A stretch of DNA of 8,734 bases from Chitinophaga pinensis (lineage in GTDB: Bacteria > Bacteroidota > Bacteroidia > AKYH767-A > OLB10), in assembly GCA_945872015.1 (NCBI GenBank), contig CAMBYJ010000063.1, forward strand, positions 1 through 8,734, in the 5' to 3' direction. Within the stretch, counting starts at the first letter, position 1, and each line of letters starts with the position of its first letter. The notes beneath the pieces were generated by a model. It was not told the origin of the DNA, made no database searches, and saw only the letters and a program-made list of their open reading frames with translations. The position numbers and the translations under genes are program-made. Shown piece after piece: positions 1 to 6,032 of this stretch.

Positions 1-206
1 ATCTCTTCAGGAATATGAACCGTGATACAGTTATTCTGATAATCAGCAAAAAGAGTTGAAGAAGCATTCGTTCTCTTCAAGCAATAATGAAAGTGATTAG
101 CACCAAAAAAAGTCGATTCGTTTAGCTCACCGTTCTTTTCAAAATTAGCGACTTCGGTTTTTGATACACGAATGCGAATGGAGTTTCCTTTTATTCTTAA
201 TTTCAT
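1..206 (-). CDS. DUF7009-like small protein, N-terminal part (cut by window edge)
   Basis: The ATG at 204-206 opens a minus-strand reading frame that stays free of stops to position 1, giving 68 codons. The protein begins MKLRIKGNSIRIRVSKTEV and later has a segment reading ADYQNNCITVHIP. I recall this pattern (a basic beta-strand start, then SxxRxRxxKxEV, then an ITVxxP strand) from a small Bacteroidota family annotated as DUF7009, which I associate with molybdenum-enzyme gene clusters. That assignment is from memory. The start lies 33 bp past the fdhD stop on the same strand, with no terminator between them, so it is probably the last visible member of the same operon. The molecular role is unknown. 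The C-terminus is outside the window. Confidence 0.7.
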   Translation of the reverse strand, partial: MKLRIKGNSIRIRVSKTEVANFEKNGELNESTFFGANHFHYCLKRTNASSTLFADYQNNCITVHIPEE

Positions 207-239
207 GATAGGGACATTGTATTACAAAGATAGAAAAGC

Positions 240-1088
240 TTAAAGTATTCTGAAAGCATGCGTATAAATATTAAACCTCCCATCTCTTAAAAAACCTATT
301 AAGGTAATTCCAAATTCATCGGCAGTTTGGACGGCCAGTGATGATGGGGCTCCAACAGCACAAACAATAACAATTCCTGCCATTGTCGCTTTTTGAAGTA
401 ATTCGAAACTTGCACGACCGCTTAAAAACAATACAGCGTTATTGGTCTGTTTAATCTTATTCGATGTAATCAGCCCACCTATCAACTTATCTAATGCATT
501 ATGCCTTCCTACATCTTCCATCATATTCAACAATTCACCATCCGAAGAAAATAATGCAGCTGCATGGATACCACCCGTATTATTAAATATTGCTTGCTTT
601 TGTTTTAATTTATCAGACAATGAAAAGACAAGTTGTTTATCAATTTTAAAGTCATCATTCACTTCTCGCTTTGAACAATGTATTGCAATCGCATCGATAC
701 TTGCCTTACCACAGATGCCACATGCTGATGTCATATAAAAATTACGATTAAAAGCAGAAGCTTCAAATTCAACATCTGTCTTTAATTCTACCCTTACAAT
801 ATTAAACTGCTGTTCTTTTTTTTGATGGTCTGTGCAATACTTAATCGACAAAATATCGTCGCCACTTTTAATAATACCCTCTGTAAATAAAAATCCAGTT
901 ACTAATTCGAAATCATTTCCAGGAGTACGCATTGTAATTGAAACATTCTTTTCTTCACGCATATCCATAGGACCATACCCTAATCGTATTTCTAGGGGCT
1001 CTTCCACCACGACTATATCGTCCACTGTTTGAATAGAAAAATTATTGACCTTAGTGATATGTACAGATTTAACAGGTAATTGAGACAT
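240..1088 (-). CDS. fdhD: FdhD, sulfur carrier/sulfurtransferase for formate dehydrogenase
   Basis: FdhD takes sulfur from the IscS cysteine desulfurase and delivers it to the molybdenum cofactor so that formate dehydrogenase becomes active; it acts in the cytoplasm. The 282-residue protein is full length for the family. Visible signatures are the early VVEEPLEIRLG strand (about 27-37), the paired cysteines C123 and C126 in SACGICGKAS that carry the transferred sulfur, TGGIHAAAL (171-179), EDVGRHNALDKLIG (191-204), SGRASFEL (223-230) and the closing GFLRDGRFNIYT (265-276). Nothing essential appears missing. It starts 5 bp after the stop of the upstream THEP1-MobA gene, which implies translational coupling and a shared job in molybdenum-cofactor maturation. 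No formate dehydrogenase subunit lies in the window, so the client enzyme must be encoded elsewhere. Confidence 0.96.
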   Translation of the reverse strand: MSQLPVKSVHITKVNNFSIQTVDDIVVVEEPLEIRLGYGPMDMREEKNVSITMRTPGNDFELVTGFLFTEGIIKSGDDILSIKYCTDHQKKEQQFNIVRVELKTDVEFEASAFNRNFYMTSACGICGKASIDAIAIHCSKREVNDDFKIDKQLVFSLSDKLKQKQAIFNNTGGIHAAALFSSDGELLNMMEDVGRHNALDKLIGGLITSNKIKQTNNAVLFLSGRASFELLQKATMAGIVIVCAVGAPSSLAVQTADEFGITLIGFLRDGRFNIYTHAFRIL

Positions 1089-1093
1089 AGCTT

Positions 1094-2158
1094 TTAATTA
1101 TTGCAATAAGAATGATAATCTTCAGGCGTATCGAAACTACGTAAAAAGGAGTCATCGTTTAATTGGATTTTAAGTGAATTGATTTGTTGCAAGTACTTAT
1201 TCAACGAACGACCACCATCAAAATAAAACTGTTTCAAATTTTGCAGCGATTGTTTCGAAAGAAAACAAATTAGTGGCTCGACTACATCTACTCGATCATT
1301 TTTCACAAAGGCAATTTCATCAAATCCATATTCAGAAAATTGTTTTAGTGTTCGCAGATGTTCAATCTTTAATAAAGGGTAATCGCAACCAACAATTAAT
1401 AAATCAGATTGCAATTGATCAAATGCAGATAAGATACCTGTTAATGGTCCGGCATCCTTATAAATAGCATTATCGACAATCTTGTTAATGGCTACACTTT
1501 CGTTTGAATTTTGATTTTCATTACAAGATAAGAAAGCTTGCAAATTTAATTCATCAAATATATTTAGTAGTCGTTTATACTGTTCTACTCCATCATACTT
1601 TAATAGAAATTTATCCGTATTCATCCTACTGCTCTCACCACCACTCAGAATTAAACCATGAACATTCAAACTTAAATTTATATCTGGTAATAAATCTTCT
1701 TTAGCTACAATCCTTGCTTCCGAAAGATTGAATTTTGAAATTACATCTGCAACTAAATGTTCTCTTACTACCAAAACAATTGTTAAATCTACTTTTTGTT
1801 TTGCGTGTTCGAGTAATATCAACAACGATTGATAGTAGCCACCTTCTTTTAATTCTAGCGGACCAATTTCATCAACAATAATCCAATTATTATCTAACGT
1901 TAAGGGATGCACCAAAATATCACAAGCTTTATTGAACACGTTTTGATCAAAAGCAAACTTACCGATAGAAACAGAATTGTTTTGTTGTGTAATTTGAAAT
2001 GGCACAACTCTTTTTTCAGATGTATAAAACATCATTCTTTTACCATTTACATCAGGACAAATAAATCCTCCAATGGCATTAGTATTCGAAAAATGTTTAA
2101 GAAGCGAAGTTGTTTTTCCACTTTGAACTGCACCTGACAATATAACAACTTTACTCAT
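1094..2158 (-). CDS. mobA: THEP1-like P-loop NTPase fused to MobA molybdenum cofactor guanylyltransferase
   Basis: This 354-residue protein has two domains. Residues 1 to about 157 form a P-loop NTPase: the Walker A motif is GAVQSGKTT (9-17) and the Walker B region is WIIVDEIGPLEL (92-103). The DEIGPLEL form is typical of the THEP1/COG1618 nucleoside-triphosphatase group. Residues from about 165 to 354 are a MobA nucleotidyltransferase, which joins GMP from GTP to molybdopterin. Its signatures are LILSGGESSRMNTDK (169-183), GPLTGI (237-242), the metal-binding VGCDYP (256-261), EPL (294-296), RSLNKYL (317-323) and FDTPEDY (342-348). MobA is known to occur fused to MobB, which is also a P-loop protein; here the partner looks like THEP1, though a diverged MobB cannot be excluded. 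The ATG lies inside the end of the upstream membrane-protein gene (8-bp overlap) and the stop is 5 bp before fdhD, so the three are surely cotranscribed. Confidence 0.88.
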   Translation of the reverse strand: MSKVVILSGAVQSGKTTSLLKHFSNTNAIGGFICPDVNGKRMMFYTSEKRVVPFQITQQNNSVSIGKFAFDQNVFNKACDILVHPLTLDNNWIIVDEIGPLELKEGGYYQSLLILLEHAKQKVDLTIVLVVREHLVADVISKFNLSEARIVAKEDLLPDINLSLNVHGLILSGGESSRMNTDKFLLKYDGVEQYKRLLNIFDELNLQAFLSCNENQNSNESVAINKIVDNAIYKDAGPLTGILSAFDQLQSDLLIVGCDYPLLKIEHLRTLKQFSEYGFDEIAFVKNDRVDVVEPLICFLSKQSLQNLKQFYFDGGRSLNKYLQQINSLKIQLNDDSFLRSFDTPEDYHSYCNN

Positions 2159-3140
2159 TTTCGGTTCTTATATCATTTAAAGAAATAGCAATCATATAAA
2201 GCACGAACATTTTAAACCGATTGATTCCATGAAAATTTATATTGACATAATTTATGACAGCCTTAACCGCCAATCTGAGTTGAGCAACATCTTCGTTTAA
2301 TTTTGAAATTTCATCTGACCTGTTGCGAGATAAAAATATAATTAGTTTGGTTGTTAAAGGTCCTACTACATAATAAAACAACAACATAAAGAAAACGACT
2401 CTTGCAAGTAATTGGATAAATGGCAATCCACCGAAAAATGAAATCAATTGAAGCGATAAAGCAATCGATAAAACCGCTATAATTATTACACTTTTATTCT
2501 TCCTATTTTGATTAGCTGAATCTTTTGTATCAGATAATATTAGTTCTGAAAAATCAAGAGAAGCAATCAGATCAGGGATTTTACTAGCAAACCTTCCCAA
2601 TATCAATCCAATAACGAGATAAAATACAACATAGCTAATTGCAAGCCACTCACTAAAAGAAAAATCAGCGGGAAGTTGAAAAAGTTTAATTGTATTTAAT
2701 ACGAAATCATCTACTGATTTCCAGAATGACATACCAAAGAATAAAACCGTTAAAAGTATTTTTTGAATAGCTGATTCAAGTAATGCAAGTCCACCGAAAA
2801 CAATTGGAGCGATTTTAAAATTGCGACTTAATGAAAACATCACAGCGCCTAATAATCCTTGAAAAGAAACAGCTAAATAAGCTGGAAAAGGTGAATGCGG
2901 ACTAACAGCGGCTTTTATCATTAGCACCATTGCTGTTGCTTTTAGAATTGCCTTGAAACTAAAATTAGAATACCGAGCAATCAATGTAATTAATATTACA
3001 GCAAAGCCTCCAACTAAGATACCAGTGAATGGAAATTTAGCAGCATGTAAAATACCACCTAACCCTGATTCATTTAACGCCCACAAGGCAGTTAAACGAT
3101 TTACAGTCCTATGATTATATTCAGATTCATTCAAATTCAT
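2151..3140 (-). CDS. polytopic membrane protein of the molybdenum-cofactor operon, possible transporter component
   Basis: I do not recognise a named family with certainty. From the ATG at 3138-3140 the protein has 329 residues; an in-frame TTG at 3167 would add nine more, but ATG is the likelier start. Numbered from the TTG, hydrophobic segments lie near 47-65, 76-89, 96-113, 119-145, 173-192, 226-246 and 250-278. The N-terminal third carries polar and aromatic motifs that look family-defining: LTALWALNESGLGGILHAAK, FPFTGILVGG, and AAVSPHSPFPAYLAVSFQG. A charged soluble loop (about 195-225) separates it from a hydrophobic C-terminal region. Five to seven spans and Gly-rich helices recall small substrate-binding (S) components of ECF-type importers, but this is only a resemblance. 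Its last codons overlap the start of the NTPase-MobA gene, so a role linked to molybdenum cofactor or molybdate is inferred from context alone. Confidence 0.75.
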   Translation of the reverse strand: MNLNESEYNHRTVNRLTALWALNESGLGGILHAAKFPFTGILVGGFAVILITLIARYSNFSFKAILKATAMVLMIKAAVSPHSPFPAYLAVSFQGLLGAVMFSLSRNFKIAPIVFGGLALLESAIQKILLTVLFFGMSFWKSVDDFVLNTIKLFQLPADFSFSEWLAISYVVFYLVIGLILGRFASKIPDLIASLDFSELILSDTKDSANQNRKNKSVIIIAVLSIALSLQLISFFGGLPFIQLLARVVFFMLLFYYVVGPLTTKLIIFLSRNRSDEISKLNEDVAQLRLAVKAVINYVNINFHGINRFKMFVLYMIAISLNDIRTENE

Positions 3141-3198
3141 TTCACTAAAATAATTAATAAAGCTCAAGTGAAATCAATGAATAAAAGAAATAACTAAC

Positions 3199-3756
3199 CT
3201 AGCGAATAATTATTTTATAAGATATAGAAAGCGTGATTGGGAATAAATCATTTTTAAAAACAACTCCATAATTTTTCTTCAAAGTTTCCATATAGTTGGC
3301 TACTTCATTACTTCTGAAGGGATAATAAATTGCGAATGACCAATAAGTATGACTTGTACCAAGTGCCTTCGAATCGAAACCAAATCCAAGTGAGGGACCA
3401 TAAAAAAGAGTATCCTTCTCAGGAAGATTGGAGATTTTAATTGCCGCATTATAACCATAAATGGCAGTAAAAAACGGGGTTCTTCGAGTAAGCGTAGCAC
3501 CTTTCAAAAAACGATATTTCACACCTGCATTAAATCCAATTCCAGCTAATGCATACCCAATTCCACCTTGAAAACCCAATCTGTTGGTTGCATAATAAGT
3601 GAGGTTAGCACCTATTCCACCAAGGTCCTGACCGAAACCAAGTCCAGCAGTAAAAATATCTGCAGGCTCATCTTTTGATGGAATAGTAAGTATTGTATCA
3701 GACTGTGCAAACAAAAGCACAGGAGAAAACAATAAAAGGAATAGTATCTTTTTCAT
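3199..3756 (-). CDS. small exported beta-rich protein, probable outer-membrane or periplasmic hypothetical
   Basis: The ATG at 3754-3756 gives MKKILFLLLFSPVLLFAQSDT, a signal peptide with a lysine pair, a hydrophobic core and a likely cleavage after LFAQ; a TTG three codons upstream is less likely. The mature protein of about 165 residues is rich in alternating hydrophobic, glycine and aromatic residues: FTAGLGFGQDLGGIGANLTYY, LGFQGGIGYALAGIGFNAGVKYRF, and a final strand ITLSISYKIII near the C-terminus. This is the look of a small outer-membrane beta-barrel or a porin-like fold, but no family signature is recognised. It stands 32 bp after the HNH gene and 58 bp before the membrane-protein gene on the same strand, so it could belong to either transcription unit. 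A promoter-like element overlaps its start. Confidence 0.72.
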   Translation of the reverse strand: MKKILFLLLFSPVLLFAQSDTILTIPSKDEPADIFTAGLGFGQDLGGIGANLTYYATNRLGFQGGIGYALAGIGFNAGVKYRFLKGATLTRRTPFFTAIYGYNAAIKISNLPEKDTLFYGPSLGFGFDSKALGTSHTYWSFAIYYPFRSNEVANYMETLKKNYGVVFKNDLFPITLSISYKIIIR

Positions 3757-3762
3757 CGTTAG

Positions 3763-3799
3763 CAAATGTAACGATATTCATTGACTCGTTAATCGTCAA
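3763..3799 (-). promoter_or_regulatory. candidate Bacteroidota-type promoter just before the exported-protein gene
   Basis: Read on the minus strand, 3770-3763 is TACATTTG, an exact match to the TAnnTTTG -7 element of the Bacteroidota primary sigma factor. A TTG that could act as the -33 element lies at 3799-3797, but the 26-bp spacer is longer than the usual 17-23. The -7 element ends only 6 bp before the ATG, so a transcript from it would be almost leaderless. It overlaps the end of the HNH gene. The match could be chance in A+T-rich DNA. Confidence 0.3.
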
Positions 3800-4373
3800 T
3801 TTTTACATGACCCCAGTTTTCACCCGACTTAATTCTGTACAACTGCATTTCGCTAATACCAAATTGCTTTGCAAGCATCTTCAATCGTGTTTTACGGTTA
3901 GGATCAAATATTTTCTTTTTGAGTAAGCGAACCTTTGATTCGGTAAGCTTTGCTCCATCGCGTTTCTTGTTTAACTCAACCAACTTACGCATGGCTTCCT
4001 TAACTGCAGGACTTTCCTTCTTAAATTGAATGCTCTCCTCGCGAGTCACCCATTTAAGATTTTTAAAGTAGTTGTTAGACTTGTTACGGTCTAAGTGGAT
4101 AACATAATTATGCTCTGTAGTTAGTTTGTCTAAAAATTTATCCGCAACAAGGTTGTGAATCATTTTTGAAAAGTACCTTATTTTGACACCAGCATATAAC
4201 TTGTATCTAAACGTGGTATATCCTTCTACTTTACCTGGTTTAATTATTCTGCCATCTTTAATAGCTTCTGAATAACTAACTAAGCGTCCATAATTAGATA
4301 CCGCGTAATTGTATCGGAGCTTATGATCAACATCAATTGGCTCCCATTTTTCACCTGGATAATTTCTAAACAT
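3789..4373 (-). CDS. NUMOD4/HNH endonuclease-like DNA-binding protein with C-terminal helix-turn-helix
   Basis: This 194-residue protein has three recognisable parts. Residues 8-33 (EKWEPIDVD, then YAVSNYGRLVSY) match NUMOD4, a DNA-binding module common in HNH homing endonucleases. Residues 71-110 form an HNH fold: MIHNLVADKF, H93 in VIHLDRNKSNN, then N105 in FKNLKWVT; the usual His-Arg of the first motif is His-Asn (73-74) here. Residues 142-190 (KLTESKVRLLKKKI, LKMLAKQFGISEMQLYRIKSG, ENWGHV) are a resolvase-like helix-turn-helix of the kind found at the end of such proteins. The family commonly nicks or cuts DNA and is often selfish, but this copy is free-standing with no intron, phage gene or disrupted host gene around it. 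It could therefore be a domesticated regulator. It faces a long intergenic region and is the first gene of the minus-strand block. Confidence 0.85.
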   Translation of the reverse strand: MFRNYPGEKWEPIDVDHKLRYNYAVSNYGRLVSYSEAIKDGRIIKPGKVEGYTTFRYKLYAGVKIRYFSKMIHNLVADKFLDKLTTEHNYVIHLDRNKSNNYFKNLKWVTREESIQFKKESPAVKEAMRKLVELNKKRDGAKLTESKVRLLKKKIFDPNRKTRLKMLAKQFGISEMQLYRIKSGENWGHVKIDD

Positions 4374-4439
4374 AATTACTATTAATCGACATTACCCCCG
4401 TAAGTCGAATAGTTAGTGTAACTTATTGTATTATGAGTG

Positions 4440-4470
4440 CTAAAATAAACGAAGCTTAATTAAAAAACAA
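4440..4470 (-). promoter_or_regulatory. candidate promoter for the HNH gene
   Basis: On the minus strand a TTG at 4470-4468 is followed, after a 20-bp spacer, by TATTTTAG at 4447-4440. This agrees with the Bacteroidota pattern TTG-N17-23-TAnnTTTG at all but one defined base of the -7 box. Transcription would start near 4435, giving a leader of about 60 bases before the HNH start codon. The match is modest and unproven. Confidence 0.3.
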
Positions 4471-4477
4471 GTCTGTT

Positions 4478-4497
4478 TGACATTTAATGACATATAA
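4478..4497. repeat. 10-bp tandem direct repeat
   Basis: TGACATTTAA (4478-4487) is followed directly by TGACATATAA (4488-4497), with one mismatch. The unit spacing is about one helical turn, as for paired binding of a regulator on one DNA face. It lies just upstream, in the minus-strand sense, of the candidate HNH promoter. A chance repeat is possible. Confidence 0.45.
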
Positions 4498-4544
4498 AAT
4501 GCTTGAAAAACCATTCCGTTTTGTTAAAACAGTGGCAAAGTTAT

Positions 4545-4567
4545 TTTTTTACGAATGACGTAAAAAA
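4545..4567. repeat. perfect inverted repeat, 9-bp arms with 5-base loop
   Basis: TTTTTTACG (4545-4553) and CGTAAAAAA (4559-4567) are exact reverse complements around the loop AATGA. The stem is mostly A-T, so it would be a weak terminator. As double-stranded DNA it could be an operator. It is the longest perfect dyad I noticed in this intergenic region. Confidence 0.45.
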
Positions 4568-4736
4568 TTAAACATTTGCCCCTAATAATGTAAAAAAACA
4601 ATAAGAATCTATACTAAATCAGCGAAGAGCACGATTAATTTCAAAAATATGTCGTAAAGAAACGTACAATTGCTAACTGCGATAAATGATAAAAAAAGAT
4701 AAACTACATCATTTTGATAAACTTTAACGTTATGAA

Positions 4737-4762
4737 ATTATTGATTTTTATTATCAAATAAT
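4737..4762. repeat. A+T-rich imperfect inverted repeat
   Basis: ATTATTGAT (4737-4745) pairs with ATCAAATAAT (4753-4762) with a single bulged base and a 7-base loop. The ATTATTG core reappears in the dyad centred near 4787, so the two may be related sites for one protein. Base composition alone makes such repeats fairly frequent here. Confidence 0.3.
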
Positions 4763-4778
4763 CGTCCTTTTTCGATTG

Positions 4779-4794
4779 ATTATTGGTCAATAAT
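4779..4794. promoter_or_regulatory. ATTATTG-GT-CAATAAT palindrome, possible operator
   Basis: Seven-base arms, ATTATTG (4779-4785) and CAATAAT (4788-4794), are perfect reverse complements with a 2-bp centre. This is the shape of a dimeric regulator site. It lies about 220 bp before the plus-strand membrane-protein gene and close to a second dyad with the same core. No regulator can be named from the sequence. Confidence 0.35.
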
Positions 4795-5016
4795 TTTAAA
4801 CGTTTCAACATAAAAAACGATTTTAATCAAATATCGACTGATTTAATTATAAGTCATTATTCAGCACTCTTTAGAGGATTCAACATTTTACAGAACAACT
4901 CACTTCTATTTCTTCAGATTTACTTTACAGTAATAAATAGCTTCATGTTATCCATTAGCCAATTAAATTAATCAGGGCGCATACTCGTTTTTAGTAAATT
5001 AGAGGTTTGAAAAATT

Positions 5017-6030
5017 ATGGAAAGCAAAAACATCGACCGACTAAACATATTTTTAATCGTTATCTCCTTAATAGTAGCTTACAAAATTCCTTTTGAACTA
5101 TTCTTATTTTCATATGCATTTTTAGGCCCTTTGCATTATCTAACAGAAATCAGTTGGCTGAAAGAAAGAAACTACTTCATAAAAACAAAAGACTGGATCT
5201 GGACCTTTGTTTTGTTCGGTGTTGTTATTTCTGTTCCACTTCTATTATCATTACCTTGGTTTAACTTCATCTATGAAATTAACATAGTCAAGAATTTCCT
5301 GAAAGAATTAAACACATCTTCTAATGTAATACTCTTAACTGCATTATTCTTTTCTATTGGTCTGGTGTTTTTAAAAGACTTAAAGCACACAATACTATTC
5401 CTTTTAATAAGTATAGTTGCATCCTACTTAATTTTAAAATATGTTTCCTTTTCAATTGTTCTAGTAAGCATTTTTCTTCCAACTATTGTACATGTTTATT
5501 TATTCACGTTGCTATTCATGTTATTCGGCGCGATTAAATCGAAGAGTACACCAGGATATATTGGAGTTGCCTTACTAGCATTAATTCCTGTAATAATTAC
5601 TTTCGGAAATGTAAATCCAGCACAATACATTTTAAGCCAGAATACACAAGATAATTTTTTAGCCAGCGGATTTCATTCACTTAACTTTTCACTTGCAAAG
5701 TTACTTAGCAGCACAAAGGATGAATCGTTCTCACTGATTTCTTTATTGGGAATTAAAATTCAGATTTTTATTGCATTTGCCTATACCTATCACTATCTGA
5801 ACTGGTTCTCAAAAACATCTATTATTGGATGGCATAAAGGCACTTCCAAGACAAGATTGATTGCAATTGCTGCAATATGGGTGGCAAGTATTTCTTTTTA
5901 TTTGTATGACTACCGCACAGGAATCATCGTATTATTCTTTTTAAGCTTCCTACATGTGTTTCTTGAGTTCCCGCTCAATATAGTATCTGTAAAAGGAATT
6001 GCAGATAGTTTATTTAAAAAGAGCAGCTAA
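5017..6030 (+). CDS. multi-pass membrane protein with histidines at membrane-segment ends, function unknown
   Basis: The 337-residue protein has about nine to ten hydrophobic spans (near 9-28, 30-46, 61-80, 103-119, 124-141, 145-171, 180-197, 242-262, 281-297 and 302-322). Five histidines sit at or near span ends in motif-like settings: H40 in AFLGPLHYLTEISWL, H159 in PTIVHVYLFTLLF, H259 in AYTYHYLNWF, H273 in IIGWHKG and H313 in FLHVFLEFPLN. Such a pattern suggests a metal- or haem-binding integral membrane enzyme. It faintly recalls the Brp/Blh beta-carotene dioxygenase group, whose catalytic residues are also membrane histidines, though its motifs are not those of Brp/Blh. I do not assign a reaction. 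The ATG follows an AGAGG run about 12 bases upstream. It is the only plus-strand gene and ends 2 bp from the stop of the convergent neighbour. Confidence 0.82.
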   Translation: MESKNIDRLNIFLIVISLIVAYKIPFELFLFSYAFLGPLHYLTEISWLKERNYFIKTKDWIWTFVLFGVVISVPLLLSLPWFNFIYEINIVKNFLKELNTSSNVILLTALFFSIGLVFLKDLKHTILFLLISIVASYLILKYVSFSIVLVSIFLPTIVHVYLFTLLFMLFGAIKSKSTPGYIGVALLALIPVIITFGNVNPAQYILSQNTQDNFLASGFHSLNFSLAKLLSSTKDESFSLISLLGIKIQIFIAFAYTYHYLNWFSKTSIIGWHKGTSKTRLIAIAAIWVASISFYLYDYRTGIIVLFFLSFLHVFLEFPLNIVSVKGIADSLFKKSS

Positions 6031-6032
6031 CT

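Larger units (their letters stand above)
4374..5016. other. 643-bp divergent intergenic region, A+T-rich, no convincing gene
   Basis: The stretch separates the minus-strand HNH gene from the plus-strand membrane-protein gene and must carry both promoters. I see no RNA gene, no riboswitch fold I recognise and no G+C-rich terminator. The one open frame of note (4783-4971, plus, TTG start, 62 codons) has no motif and poor composition, so it is taken as chance. The region does contain a 10-bp tandem repeat, a 9-bp perfect hairpin and two A+T-rich dyads, described separately. A small RNA or an operator region is possible but not shown. Confidence 0.6.

Noticed and set aside
442..2137. Several plus-strand open frames of 60 to 100 codons opposite fdhD and mobA
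   Set aside because: The minus-strand frames carry clear FdhD and MobA signatures over the same DNA; the plus-strand frames are unstructured shadows.
3141..3167. TTG-initiated nine-residue extension of the membrane protein
   Set aside because: An ATG at 3138-3140 is available, and TTG starts are rare when ATG is close by. The extension adds no recognisable sequence.
4471..4500. TTGACA and TATAAA strings resembling an E. coli-type promoter
   Set aside because: The boxes are separated by only about 10 bp instead of about 17, and Bacteroidota use a different consensus.
4783..4971. 62-codon plus-strand open frame in the intergenic region
   Set aside because: It begins with TTG inside a palindrome, has no leader signal or motif, and its composition matches the surrounding noncoding A+T-rich DNA.
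3789..5016. HNH gene plus adjacent noncoding DNA as a group I intron or mobile element
   Set aside because: No flanking split gene, no intron core motifs and no terminal inverted repeats or target duplications were seen.
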